A stretch of 64,000 nt of DNA from Saccharopolyspora rhizosphaerae (lineage in GTDB: Bacteria; Actinomycetota; Actinomycetes; Mycobacteriales; Pseudonocardiaceae). Each line of letters begins with the position of its first letter. Positions within the stretch are counted from its first letter, which is position 1. Below, piece by piece: positions 35,736-45,327 of the stretch. The stretch lies in NCBI RefSeq assembly GCF_003931915.1, contig NZ_RSAA01000004.1, positions 1-64,000 on the forward strand. The letters are read 5' to 3'. A program made the translations under genes and the position numbers. The notes beneath the pieces were generated by a model that saw nothing but the letters and a program-made list of their open reading frames with translations, had not been told where the DNA came from and made no database searches.

Positions 35736-36671
35736 TCAGCGGCGGCGGAGGAGGGCTGCCGCGGCGGCGGTGGCCCCGGTGACCGCGCCGATCAGCCGGG
35801 AGAGCTCGACGCTGCGGGTGACGTCACCGGCGTCGGCGGTGCGGCCCTCGCCCATGATCGGGCGCTGCTCGGTGACGTGACCGTAGGTCGTCCGCCCGCC
35901 GAGCCGGATCTCCAGCGCGCCCGCGAAAGCGGCCTCGACCTGCCCGGCGTTCGGGCTGGGGTGGGCGGCCGCGTCCCGCCGCCAGGTGCGCCACGCTCCG
36001 CCTCCGGAGCCGCCGACGACCGGGGCGCAGGCGGCGGTGAGCACGGCGGCGAACCGGGACGGCACGAGGTTGAGCAGGTCGTCGAGCCGGGCGGAGGCCC
36101 AGCCGAACTCGCGGTAGCGGGGCGAGCGGTGGCCCACCATCGCGTCGAGGGTGTTGGCCGCGCGGTAGGCCACCAGTCCGGGGATGCCGGCGACGGCGCC
36201 CCACACCAGCGGGGCCACGACGGCGTCGGAGGTGTTCTCGGCGATGGACTCGACAGTCGCGCGGGCCAGCCCCTGCCCGTCGAGGACGGCGGCATCGCGG
36301 CCGCACAGGTTGCCCAGGCGGGAGCGAGCGGACTCGACCTCACCGGCGTCGAGCAGCCGTGCCATCGCCGTGCCCTCGTCGGCCAACGACGCGCCCCCGA
36401 GCACCGCCCACGTGACCACGCCGGTCGCAGCTGCTTCCAGGACCGGGCTGCGGCGGGCGGCGCGCTGCACCAGCGCGCCGAGCGCGGCCGCACCGCCCAC
36501 GAGCGCCCCGGTGTAGACGACCCCGGCGGAGCGCCGGTGCTGGTGGAGCGGCTTCTCCAGCGCCTGGGCGACGCGTCCGAACACGGCGACCGGATGTCCG
36601 CGCCTGGGGTCGCCCAACGCCGCGTCCGCCGCCACGCCGAGCAGCAACCCGACGGCTCGTCCCGCGCTCAC
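35736..36671 (-). CDS. cobD: Adenosylcobinamide-phosphate synthase CobD/CbiB
   Basis: A 311-residue membrane enzyme attaching the aminopropanol arm to adenosylcobyric acid. It shows GDPRRGHPVAVFGR, the ESIAENTSDAVVAPLVWGA block, AYRAANTLDAMVGHRSPRY and FGWASARLDDLLNLVPSR, all diagnostic of CobD/CbiB. GGAGG five bases before GTG 36671 fixes the start. Together with CobC and the alpha-ribazole-phosphatase-like RNase H fusion it gives three cobalamin lower-loop steps within 7 kb. It is divergent from jetA with a 137-base gap, and is the last gene of the block shared with M. tuberculosis (Rv2236c). Confidence 0.94.
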   Translation of the reverse strand: MSAGRAVGLLLGVAADAALGDPRRGHPVAVFGRVAQALEKPLHQHRRSAGVVYTGALVGGAAALGALVQRAARRSPVLEAAATGVVTWAVLGGASLADEGTAMARLLDAGEVESARSRLGNLCGRDAAVLDGQGLARATVESIAENTSDAVVAPLVWGAVAGIPGLVAYRAANTLDAMVGHRSPRYREFGWASARLDDLLNLVPSRFAAVLTAACAPVVGGSGGGAWRTWRRDAAAHPSPNAGQVEAAFAGALEIRLGGRTTYGHVTEQRPIMGEGRTADAGDVTRSVELSRLIGAVTGATAAAAALLRRR

Positions 36672-36808
36672 CCGCACCTCCACCTGCCGAAAAGACGATC
36701 TCGGACAACTCGGAAACAGCACCGCACGCTACCGCGAGACCGGGTGTGACCGATCACGGCATCCCGCGTGACCGGCTGTGTCCGGGCGACGGGATATCGT
36801 GGCGGACC

Positions 36809-38458
36809 GTGACGGCCCCTGATCACGAAGCCGATGTGCTGCGCGCCGGTGTCGCGGGGAACGCGACCGACGTGCCGGTGCCCGCTGCCGGGACGGCGCT
36901 GGACGACGCCCAGCGCCTGCAGCTGTTCGCCTACCTGCAGGCCCCGGAGCACCGCACGTACCTGGCGATCATGCGGTTGTTCACCTCGACGCTGCTCGCG
37001 GACCTCTCGGCCGGTGAAGTGGCCGCGGCCCTGGCGGCGGCCGAGCGCGAGGGCCGCGTCGCCGCCGGCGAGTCCGATGTGGACACCGTGATCGACCGGC
37101 TCAAGCAGCTGGTCAAGTGGGGCAACCTCGTCGTCGGGCGCCGCGAGACGATCGCCTCGAGCATCGCCGAGTTCCAACACGGCAGCGTCCGCTACCAGGT
37201 CAGCAAGCTCGCCGTCCGCGTCCAGCGCGACGTCGACGCGCTGCTGCGGGTGCCGGAGGGCGCCCGCGAGGTCTCCCGCGAGCTGCTGCCCGCGATCGAC
37301 CGCGGTCTGGCCGGCATCGGCAAGGCCCTCTCCGAGGCGCTGGCCGCAGAACGCCACGACGCCGGCGCCAAGCAGGCCCGCCACGCCCGCGAACGGCTCG
37401 CCGAGCAGGTCACGACCGTGTTCCTGCAGCACGCCGAGCTCGCCGCCACGGTCCGCGACTTCTACGCCTACCTGGGCCAGGTCGTCACCCGCCACCAGCT
37501 CGCGCCGGAGGAGATCTCCGGCTTCCGCAACCTCTTGGTCGAGTACATCCAGATGGTCGTCGAGGACGTGCTGCGGCACACCGAGACCATCGCCGGTTCG
37601 CTGGCGGGCCTGACCGGGGCCCGCGACGACCTGCTGCGGCTGCTCGGCCCGGCCGACCAGCTGGGCACCGACGTCGAGCGGGCGCGCGGACGCACCCAGG
37701 CCGACTGGCAGGAGCTGACCGACTGGTTCGTCGACTCGCCCGGTCGTCCCAGCCAGGTCGCCGCGCTGCGCGAAGCCACCGCGCGGGCCATCGGTTCGCT
37801 GCTGGCCAGCGTCAAGCGCGCCACCTCCGGCGGCGGCCTCGTGCCGGGCAGGCGGGGCGAGTTGCTGAAGCTGGCGAAGTGGTTCGACCGCGCCGACGAG
37901 CGCAGCGCGCACCGGCTCTACGCGGCGGCTTTCGGCCTGCACTCGGCGCGGCACCTCCAGCCCGCGCCAGACTACGACTCCGACAACGACAAGGTGCCGT
38001 GGCGCGACGGGCCGGTGCAGGACGTGACGGTCAGCGTCCGCAGCCGTGGTGATCGCGGTGCGCGCGGACGCACCTCGCGGGTGCTCGACGACCCGATGAC
38101 CGAGGAGACCCTGCTGCAGCAGGCCCGCCAAGCCGACCAGCGGCGCAGCGCGGCGGTCGCCGAGCTCGCCGGAGCGGGCGCGGATGTCGCCCGCAGCACG
38201 CTGTCGCCGGACGCGCTGGGGGTGCTTTGCGAGCTGCTGACGCTGGCGATGGCGCAGCGCGACAGCTCCGAGGACGAGGGGTCGGCGCTCGACCCGGTGC
38301 ACCGGCTGCGCGTGACCGTCCGCCCGGAACCCGGCCGAGAGACCCGGATCCGCAGCGAAGCCGGTGAGCTGACGCTGCAGGACACGGTGCTGGAGCTGGC
38401 CGGTGACGGCGGCCTGCCCGAGTCCGAGGCCCCCGCCGCCCGAGGAGCCGCCCGATGA
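36809..38458 (+). CDS. jetA: Wadjet type II anti-plasmid protein JetA (DUF2397/TIGR02677)
   Basis: A 549-residue kleisin-like subunit of the Wadjet complex, an SMC machine that extrudes and cleaves small circular DNA. It has a winged-helix-like N-terminus (LFAYLQAPEHRTYLAIMRLF), then long helices and a LLGPADQLGTDVERARGR segment, matching TIGR02677/DUF2397. GTG 36809 lies 8 bases after TATCGT, so the operon message is probably leaderless. It overlaps jetB by 4 bases. The gene is the first of four in the order A-B-C-D, the usual Wadjet order. Family assignment is from memory of sequence features; a profile search would settle it. Confidence 0.88.
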   Translation: MTAPDHEADVLRAGVAGNATDVPVPAAGTALDDAQRLQLFAYLQAPEHRTYLAIMRLFTSTLLADLSAGEVAAALAAAEREGRVAAGESDVDTVIDRLKQLVKWGNLVVGRRETIASSIAEFQHGSVRYQVSKLAVRVQRDVDALLRVPEGAREVSRELLPAIDRGLAGIGKALSEALAAERHDAGAKQARHARERLAEQVTTVFLQHAELAATVRDFYAYLGQVVTRHQLAPEEISGFRNLLVEYIQMVVEDVLRHTETIAGSLAGLTGARDDLLRLLGPADQLGTDVERARGRTQADWQELTDWFVDSPGRPSQVAALREATARAIGSLLASVKRATSGGGLVPGRRGELLKLAKWFDRADERSAHRLYAAAFGLHSARHLQPAPDYDSDNDKVPWRDGPVQDVTVSVRSRGDRGARGRTSRVLDDPMTEETLLQQARQADQRRSAAVAELAGAGADVARSTLSPDALGVLCELLTLAMAQRDSSEDEGSALDPVHRLRVTVRPEPGRETRIRSEAGELTLQDTVLELAGDGGLPESEAPAARGAAR

Positions 38459-39654
38459 TCTCGACGTTCGACGAGCTCCCCGACATCGACGCGGCGAACG
38501 TGGTGCGCTGCGCCCGGGTCCTGCTGCGCAGGCCGCTGCTGCGCGCCGACGGCCCGGACGGTGACCTGCTGCCGATGATCTACCGGCAGCGCGCCGCGCT
38601 GCAGGACGTCTTCTCCGGCCTGCTGGGGTACCGGCTCGTGGTGGAGCGCCGTTTCGCGCGGCTGTACAAGTCCGGGCCGGGCGAGGACGCCGGTCGCGGT
38701 GTGGAATCGCTGAGCCCGCGCGGCTACGCCTACTTCGCGCTGGCGCTGGCCGCGATGACCGGCATCGGCCGCCAGGTCCTGCTGTCCCGACTGGTCAGCG
38801 ATGTGCGCGCGGCCGCGGCGGAGGCCGAGGTCGAGGTCTCCGACGACCCGGCGGACCGGCGCGCGCTCACCTCGGCGCTGCGGCACCTCGTCGCGCTGGG
38901 CGTGATCACCGAGACCGAGGGCTCGGTGACCGCCGAGTCGGCCGCCGAAGCGCTCATCACCATCGACACCGACATGCTGGGCCAGCTGGTGGCCGGCCCG
39001 CTGGCCGAGGCCGAGGACCCGCAGCAGCTGGTGGAGTTGGCCTCCGCCGCGGGACCGCGCCGGGTCGAGCACGCCGTGCGGCGCCGACTGGTCGAGGACC
39101 CGGTCGTGCTCTACGCGGACCTGCCGCCCGAGCAGGCGAACTGGCTGCGCGAGCACGTCGTCGGCGAATCCCGGCTGCTGGAGCGGTTCTTCGGGCTGGT
39201 TGGCGAGGTCCGCGCCGAGGGCGTGGTGGTCTGCGACCCGGAGGACTACCTCACCGACCTCGCCTTCCCCGGCCCCGCCACGGTCGCGCGCATCGCCCTG
39301 CTGGCGCTGCCGGAACTGCTCGACCGCGGCGAACCGGACTCCGCCGGCAGGCATCCGGTGAGCTGGCAGGACTTCGCCGACGTGTGCTCGGAGCTCGTGG
39401 ACGCCTACCCGTCGGCGTGGTCGCGGCAGGCGACCGAGGACCACCAAGCCCTGGTGCGCTCGGTGATCGACCTGCTGACCAGGCTCGGCCTGCTGGCCGA
39501 GTCCGACGGGTCGTGGCTGCTGAGCCCGGCGGCGCACCGCTGGCTCCCGCAACCGGACGCGACACCGGCGCAACAGCAACGGGAATCCGAGCCGCCGGCA
39601 CCCGAACCGCCGGGATGGTCACTGTTCGACGAGATGGAAGAGGCATCCCGGTGA
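38455..39654 (+). CDS. jetB: Wadjet type II protein JetB (DUF2398/TIGR02678)
   Basis: A 399-residue protein, kite-like partner of JetA that bridges the SMC heads. The middle and end consist of helix-turn-helix-like segments: ALRHLVALGVITETEGS and IDLLTRLGLLAESDGSWLL. RCARVLLRRPLLRADGPDGD and RLYKSGPG near the N-terminus are characteristic of TIGR02678/DUF2398. ATG 38455 overlaps the jetA stop (ATGA), and its own stop overlaps jetC (GTGA), so the three subunits are translationally coupled. Confidence 0.88.
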   Translation: MISTFDELPDIDAANVVRCARVLLRRPLLRADGPDGDLLPMIYRQRAALQDVFSGLLGYRLVVERRFARLYKSGPGEDAGRGVESLSPRGYAYFALALAAMTGIGRQVLLSRLVSDVRAAAAEAEVEVSDDPADRRALTSALRHLVALGVITETEGSVTAESAAEALITIDTDMLGQLVAGPLAEAEDPQQLVELASAAGPRRVEHAVRRRLVEDPVVLYADLPPEQANWLREHVVGESRLLERFFGLVGEVRAEGVVVCDPEDYLTDLAFPGPATVARIALLALPELLDRGEPDSAGRHPVSWQDFADVCSELVDAYPSAWSRQATEDHQALVRSVIDLLTRLGLLAESDGSWLLSPAAHRWLPQPDATPAQQQRESEPPAPEPPGWSLFDEMEEASR

Positions 39655-42600
39655 GCCCACACAGCACCGAAGCGGCCGTGGCGGAGACCGCCCACCGGTG
39701 GCGACTGCACCGCGGCGGGATCGTCAACATCTGGCAGTACGCCGAGACGACCTTCGACCTCGACGGTGGGCGCGCGATCTTCCAGGGCACCAACGGTTCC
39801 GGCAAGTCCCGGACCCTGGAGCTGCTGCTGCCGCTGTGCTTGGACGGCGACCTGCGCCAGCTGGGCTCCAAGGGCTTCGACACGGTCAGCATCCGGCGGT
39901 TGATGCTGGACGAGTACCCCGGTGGGCCGAACCGGATCGGCTACGCCTGGATCGAGCTGCGCCGCGAGACGCCCGAGGGCGGCGAGGAGTTCCTCACCTG
40001 CGGCATCGGGGTGAAGGCGTCGAAGACCTCGCAGTCGATCAGCGACTCGTGGCGGTTCATCACCAGCCGCCGGGTCGGCCACACGCTGCACCTGGTGGGT
40101 GCCGACCGGGTTCCGCTGGGCGCGGCGCAGCTGCGGGAGCTGCTGGGCGCCGACTGCGTGCTCGACGACCAGTCGTTCCGCGCGAAGGTCGCCGCCACCG
40201 TCTACGGCGTGCCCGCCGCCCGCTACGGCGACCTGCTGCACCTGCAGCGCACCCTGCGCAACCCCGACGTGGGTCTGAAGGTGCTCGAAGGGCAGCTGGA
40301 GCAGATCCTCTCCGACGCGCTGCCGCCGCTGGACGCGGGTTTGATCGAGCGGCTGGCGACCTCGTTCGACGACCTGGAGTCGATCCGCGAGAACATCGTC
40401 CGGCTCACGGGCGCGGACAAGGCGTTGACCGCGTTCCTGTCCACCTACTCCGGTTACGCGTTCGGCGCACTGCGCGACCGGTCGGAGGCGATGCGCACCG
40501 CGCAGCAGAAGCTGGCGTCGCTGCGCGAGGAGCTGACCGGTCTCGAGTCGAAGTGCACCGCCAAGCGCGAGGACCGGGAGAAGGCCGAGCGCACCATCGC
40601 CGAGCTGGAGCAGCGCGAGAGCGAGCTGGAGTCCAGCATCGACGCGCTGCGCTCCCACCCCGCCTACTCGGAGCTGCAGAACCTCCGCGACCGCGAGAAG
40701 TTGGTCGAAAGCTCGCGCGCTGCAGCAGTTTCCGCGCTCGACACGGCGACGCGGCACCGGGCGCAGGAGACGCGCTCGGCGGAGTCGGTGCTGGGCGTGC
40801 TGCGCCGGCTCACCGGTGACGCCGAGGCCGCAGGCCACGCCGCGACCCGCGCCGGGCAGCAGCTGAGCACCGCGGGCCTGGGTGGCTCCGGTGTGCCGCA
40901 CCCGCCGCCGGTCCCGGCGGCGGAGCTGGTCGCCGAGTCCGACCAGGTGCGCACCTCCCCAGAAGCGGACGCCGAACCGACCACTGTGGACCGCTACCGG
41001 CCGCCGCAGCTCGACGCCGACGCGCTGGCGGCCCAGTTCCGGGACGTGGTGGGCAGTTCCGCGCAGACCGCGACCGAGGCGCGGGACCGTGCCGCGCTGA
41101 CCCTCGCGCTGCACCAGCAGGCCGTCGAGCTCGACGCCGAGCAGGCGCAGGTCACCGAGCTGCAGCGCAACGCCCGCCAGGCCCAGCTGACCTCGACCGA
41201 GGCGGCGGGCCGGCGCAACCAGGCCCAGCAGGAGCTCGCCGACGCCGCTGCGGTGTGGGTCGAGCTGGCCCGCAAGTGGGCCACCGAGTGGCCCGCCGCG
41301 ACCGAGCAGCCCGCCCCGGAACCGCCGACCGTCGAGGACCTCAGCAACGACCGCGGTGCCAGCCGCAAGGCGCGCGAGCAGGCCCGGCAGTGGGCGCGTC
41401 CGCAGCTGCACGAGGCGCGGCGCGCGGTGTCGGCGGTGGAGCAGGAGATCACCGAGCTGCAGGCCGAAACCCGCGTGCGCGAGGAGGAGCTCGCCGAGCT
41501 GCGGGCCGGTCACGAGCGGCGGCCGGCACTGCCGTCGTGGGCCGAGGCCGAACGCGACCCGTCGCAGGGCCGCGCCTTCTACGAGCTGGTCGACTTCACC
41601 CCGTCGCTGAGCGACGCCGAGCGTGCCGGGCTGGAAGCGGCGCTGCAGTCCAGCGGGTTGCTCAACGCCTGGGTCACCGCAGACGGCCACGTGCCCGGCC
41701 TGGCCGACCTGCTGGCCGGCCCCGCCGCTCCGGTCGACCCGACGACCGGCGGCACGCTCGCCTCGTTGCTCACCCCGGCCGCCGTGGCGGACTCCCCGGT
41801 GCCGCCGGAGCGCGTCGCCGGACTGCTCGCGACGGTGTCCACCGGCGGAGGCACCGGGCTGTCCGTGTCCACCAACGGTTCCTGGAAGGCAGGGGTGCTC
41901 AGCGGCACCTGGCACAAGGACGCCGCCGAGTTCGTCGGCGCGGGCGCGCGGGAGGACGCGCGGGCGCGCCGGGTCGCCGAGCTGGAGGACGAGCTCGCGC
42001 GACTCCGCGAAGCGGTCGGTCAGACCGAACGGCGCCAGCGCGAGGCCGGGGAGCACGCGGCCGCCCTCGAGCAGCACGTGGAGGTCTTCCCCGACGACGG
42101 CGACCTGCTGACCGCGCAGGCGAAGCTGACCACCGCCCTCGAGACCGCCGAGGACGCCGAGCGGCAGGTCGTGCAGCTGCGCGAGCAGCACCTGGAGGTC
42201 GAGCAGCGCTGGCAGGCCGCGCAGAGCGAGCTGGTGCGCGCCGCGGGCGAGGCCGGGCTCCCCGCCGAGACGCAGGCGCTCGACGCCGCGCACCGGGCGG
42301 CCGTGGAGGCCCGCTCGGGCATCGACGCGCTGCGCGACGCCGTCGAATCCCGCTGCCTGCCCACGCTGGCCGAACTGCGCGAGATCTCGCTGCACCACGA
42401 CGTCGCGGTCGCCGACCGGATGGAAGCCGAGTCGCAGGCGGAACGGCGCTGCGCCGAGTACGCCGAGCAGGCCAACGGCCTCGGCGAGCTGACCTCGGCG
42501 GTCGGTGGCGCGGCGCAGGAGATCTCCGACAAGGTCAGCGGTTTCGAGCGGGAGCGCGCCGAGCTGCGCGAGAAGCTGCCGCAGGAGCGCGAACGCATCA

Positions 42601-43769
42601 GCGCGCTGCGCGAGACCGCCGCGCGGCTGGAGACCCAGCTGGAGAACAAGCAGTCCCAGCTGGCCGGCCGGGAGCGGGACGCCGAGTCGGCGACCACCGC
42701 GTTCCGCCGGGCGTTGCAGATCCCCGGCCTGTGGGCGGCGGCGGAGGTCTCCTCCGAACCGCCGGGCGAGCTGTCCGACGCCGCCGAGCTGCTGGCCGGT
42801 TCGGACCGCAAGGGGTCGAACGAGTCCACCGTGCTCAACCGGCTGCAGACCCTGCAGCACTCGCTCAGCGGGAACTACGACATCTCGGCTGCCGACCAGG
42901 ACGGCCTGCTCACGGTGACCGTCACCGGTGAGGAGGGCCCGCAGCCCGTCGCCGAAGCCGCGCGGCGGGTGTCCGAGAGGCTGGGTGAGCAGCGCGGGTA
43001 CCTCAACGAGCGGTACCAGTCGATCTTCGCCGACTACCTGATCCGGGACCTGGCGGAGCGGCTGCGCGGGCAGATGACCATCGCCGAGGACCTGTGCCGG
43101 CGGATGAACGAGGTCCTCGACAGCGCCCGCTCCAGCCAGGGCGTGCACGTCCAGCTGGAGTGGCAGCCCTCGGCGGCGCTCGGCGACGACATCAAGCAGG
43201 CCATCGAGCTGGTGCGCACGCCGTTCGCCCACCGCAGCGAGGACCAGGACGCGTTGCTGCGGCGGGTGTTCACCGACCTCATCGAGTCCGAACGGGACAG
43301 CGCCTCGGGCGGGTACGCCGAGATCCTGGCCCGGGCGCTGGACTACCGGTCCTGGTTCGCCTTCACCGTGCGGGTCCGCGACACCGGCCCGGACGGCAAG
43401 CCCCGGGTCCGCCGCCTGCGGCAGCTGTCCTCGGGTGAGACGCGGCTGATCTCCTACGTGACGCTGTTCGCGGCAGCGGCGGCGTTCTACGACGCCGTCA
43501 GCGTGTCCTCGGACGGACGCGGCCCGCTGCGGCTCGTGCTGCTGGACGAGGCGTTCGAGCGGTTGGACGACCCGACGATCGCGCGGATGCTCGGGCTGCT
43601 GGTGGACTTGGACATGGACTGGCTGATCACGTGGCCGAGCGGCTGGGGCGTGTCGCCGAAGATCCCGAAGATGCACATCTACGACGTCCTGCGCCCGCGC
43701 AGCGGCCACGGCATCGCGACCACGCACACCACCTGGACGGGCACGGACCTGCAGCGTCCGAACACCTGA
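39651..43769 (+). CDS. jetC: Wadjet type II SMC-like ATPase JetC (TIGR02680)
   Basis: A 1372-residue SMC-type protein. Walker A FQGTNGSGKSRTLELLLP is at about 48-65. Two long coiled-coil arms (about 300-470 and 560-700, then 850-1140) flank a hinge region near 710-850. The ABC signature LSSGETRLISYVTL is near 1258 and Walker B LRLVLLDEAFERLDDP near 1296. The start is GTG 39651, inside the jetB stop; a much longer in-frame reading upstream merely overlaps jetB and is rejected. A dimer powered by ATP should reel in plasmid DNA for JetD to cut. The large size and TIGR02680 features distinguish type II from the MukB-like type I. Confidence 0.92.
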   Translation: MSPHSTEAAVAETAHRWRLHRGGIVNIWQYAETTFDLDGGRAIFQGTNGSGKSRTLELLLPLCLDGDLRQLGSKGFDTVSIRRLMLDEYPGGPNRIGYAWIELRRETPEGGEEFLTCGIGVKASKTSQSISDSWRFITSRRVGHTLHLVGADRVPLGAAQLRELLGADCVLDDQSFRAKVAATVYGVPAARYGDLLHLQRTLRNPDVGLKVLEGQLEQILSDALPPLDAGLIERLATSFDDLESIRENIVRLTGADKALTAFLSTYSGYAFGALRDRSEAMRTAQQKLASLREELTGLESKCTAKREDREKAERTIAELEQRESELESSIDALRSHPAYSELQNLRDREKLVESSRAAAVSALDTATRHRAQETRSAESVLGVLRRLTGDAEAAGHAATRAGQQLSTAGLGGSGVPHPPPVPAAELVAESDQVRTSPEADAEPTTVDRYRPPQLDADALAAQFRDVVGSSAQTATEARDRAALTLALHQQAVELDAEQAQVTELQRNARQAQLTSTEAAGRRNQAQQELADAAAVWVELARKWATEWPAATEQPAPEPPTVEDLSNDRGASRKAREQARQWARPQLHEARRAVSAVEQEITELQAETRVREEELAELRAGHERRPALPSWAEAERDPSQGRAFYELVDFTPSLSDAERAGLEAALQSSGLLNAWVTADGHVPGLADLLAGPAAPVDPTTGGTLASLLTPAAVADSPVPPERVAGLLATVSTGGGTGLSVSTNGSWKAGVLSGTWHKDAAEFVGAGAREDARARRVAELEDELARLREAVGQTERRQREAGEHAAALEQHVEVFPDDGDLLTAQAKLTTALETAEDAERQVVQLREQHLEVEQRWQAAQSELVRAAGEAGLPAETQALDAAHRAAVEARSGIDALRDAVESRCLPTLAELREISLHHDVAVADRMEAESQAERRCAEYAEQANGLGELTSAVGGAAQEISDKVSGFERERAELREKLPQERERISALRETAARLETQLENKQSQLAGRERDAESATTAFRRALQIPGLWAAAEVSSEPPGELSDAAELLAGSDRKGSNESTVLNRLQTLQHSLSGNYDISAADQDGLLTVTVTGEEGPQPVAEAARRVSERLGEQRGYLNERYQSIFADYLIRDLAERLRGQMTIAEDLCRRMNEVLDSARSSQGVHVQLEWQPSAALGDDIKQAIELVRTPFAHRSEDQDALLRRVFTDLIESERDSASGGYAEILARALDYRSWFAFTVRVRDTGPDGKPRVRRLRQLSSGETRLISYVTLFAAAAAFYDAVSVSSDGRGPLRLVLLDEAFERLDDPTIARMLGLLVDLDMDWLITWPSGWGVSPKIPKMHIYDVLRPRSGHGIATTHTTWTGTDLQRPNT

Positions 43770-43795
43770 CCAGCGATCCCAGAGGAGGTTCCGCC

Positions 43796-45016
43796 GTGGC
43801 GAGCACGGACGCGATCCGGGACGCGCTCGGCGGACCGGAGTTGCGCGGCCTGTGGGAGGCGGCGCGGGAGGCGCTGGCGTCCTCGAGGCCCACGTTCCGG
43901 CTGGAACTGCCCGACGACGCGACCCGCGCCGCGGTCGGGGAGCTCTACGGGCGGCCGATGTGGGGCGAGGGCACCCGGATCAGCGTGTCCAAGTTGGACG
44001 ACGCGGTGCAGAACCGGTTCGGCGTCGGGATCTCCCAGGTCCTGGAGGCCCTGCACGGCTCGGTCGAGGTGGCCGGACCGGCTGCGGAGTTCGACGACGA
44101 GCTGCTGCCGGTCCTCGACGAGCACGGGTTGGCGGGCGCGTCGTGGGCCGGGCCGTGGCTGCGGTGGGTGCGCCAGTACGGCCGGATCGGCGAGGCCGAG
44201 CTGACCGGTATCGCGCACGCCGCCGCCCGCGTGCTGGCGTCGATGTCGCTGACCGAGCCGCCGCGCTCTTGGACCTCGCGCGCCACGCTGGCCGGGCGGA
44301 CCGGGTTCCCGCACTCGCTGGACGACGGCACCGCGCTGAGCCGCGTGGTGCTCAAGGCCGCTTCGCTCGCCCAGGGCGTCGACCTCCCCGGCAACGAGCG
44401 CGACCGCCGCGCCCTCTGGGAGCGCTGCGGCGTCGCGCCCGACGCGGTGTCCGCGACGGTCCTGACCTGGGCGTTGCCGGTCTCCGGTGACGACGCCTGG
44501 TCGGCGGTTGTCCGCGCCCGCACCGAGCTCGGGCTCCCCGCGCACCTGACGCACCTGGACCTCGAGGCCGCCCCGTCACGGCTCGTGGCGTCCGGCACCC
44601 CGATCGCGGTCTGCGAGCATCCCCGCGTGCTGGAGGCGGCGGTCCGAGAAGGCCTGCGGCACCCGGTGATCTGCCTGAACGGGCTGCCGTCGACGGCAGC
44701 CCGCGAACTCCTCGAACGCCTGACCGCTGAGGGCGCCGTGCTGCACGTGCACGCCGACTTCGACTGGCCCGGCGTCGCGGCTGCCCTCACCGCCCAGCGG
44801 CACGGTGCGGTCCCCTGGCGCATGTCGGCCGACGACTACCGCGCGGCCCTCGACCGCGCGGCGCAGGACCGCACGGACCTCCCGAACCTCATCGGCGCAC
44901 CCGTCCCCACTCCGTGGGACCCCCAACTGGCCGAACTGATGAGCACCACGGCCAGGGCCATCGAAGAGGAGCAGGCCATGCAACCCCTCCTCACCGACCT
45001 CCGCCAGGGCCTCTAG
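43796..45016 (+). CDS. jetD: Wadjet type II nuclease JetD (DUF2399/TIGR02679)
   Basis: A 406-residue protein that should cut the extruded plasmid. The N-terminal two thirds is the TIGR02679 region (FRLELPDDATRAAVGELYGR). The C-terminal DUF2399 half is a topoisomerase VI-like Toprim fold with the metal-binding Glu in IAVCEHPRVLEAA and the acidic pair in LHVHADFDWPGVAAA. AGGAGG seven bases before GTG 43796 is the best ribosome site in the operon; unlike A-B-C this gene has its own initiation after a 26-base gap. With jetA, jetB and jetC intact and in frame, the system looks functional. Confidence 0.9.
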   Translation: MASTDAIRDALGGPELRGLWEAAREALASSRPTFRLELPDDATRAAVGELYGRPMWGEGTRISVSKLDDAVQNRFGVGISQVLEALHGSVEVAGPAAEFDDELLPVLDEHGLAGASWAGPWLRWVRQYGRIGEAELTGIAHAAARVLASMSLTEPPRSWTSRATLAGRTGFPHSLDDGTALSRVVLKAASLAQGVDLPGNERDRRALWERCGVAPDAVSATVLTWALPVSGDDAWSAVVRARTELGLPAHLTHLDLEAAPSRLVASGTPIAVCEHPRVLEAAVREGLRHPVICLNGLPSTAARELLERLTAEGAVLHVHADFDWPGVAAALTAQRHGAVPWRMSADDYRAALDRAAQDRTDLPNLIGAPVPTPWDPQLAELMSTTARAIEEEQAMQPLLTDLRQGL

Positions 45017-45023
45017 GAGCAAT

Positions 45024-45315
45024 GCGGCGAAGCCGCCGTTCCCGGTGTGGCACTCAACCAGCACCAGCACGACCGCAGGGATCCACGCGGCCAGCGGCAG
45101 CAGCCGCTCCCCAGCTCGCACCAGCACGACCGCCGGGATCCACGCGGCCCACGGCGGCAGCCGCTCCCCCAGGTGCGGAACTCAGCTCGCACCGCCGCAG
45201 GTTCTGAGCGGCTTCGTGGCGAGTACGCCACGACGCCGTGTACCGGCCGTGCACCAGGAGCGGCGCACGGAGTCCTCGGAGCCGCTCAGGTCCTGCCACC
45301 CGCACCGCTCAGCCA
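45024..45315 (+). repeat. Dispersed palindromic intergenic element, copy C (long form)
   Basis: This element fills the gap between convergent jetD and the GNAT gene. A 57-bp front module occurs twice (45063-45119 and 45120-45176). The core follows with outer arms CTGAGCGGCT (45204-45213) and AGCCGCTCAG (45280-45289), perfectly complementary, and an inner perfect stem CGTGGCG-AGTA-CGCCACG. Nearly all of copy B is matched in the same order. A cloverleaf-like fold on either strand is plausible, and it could end both converging transcripts. Confidence 0.88.
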
Positions 45316-45327
45316 GACCACGGACAC

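Noticed and set aside
39384-39650. Upstream extension of jetC
   Set aside because: It overlaps the end of jetB in another frame; the GTGA junction at 39651 is the natural start.
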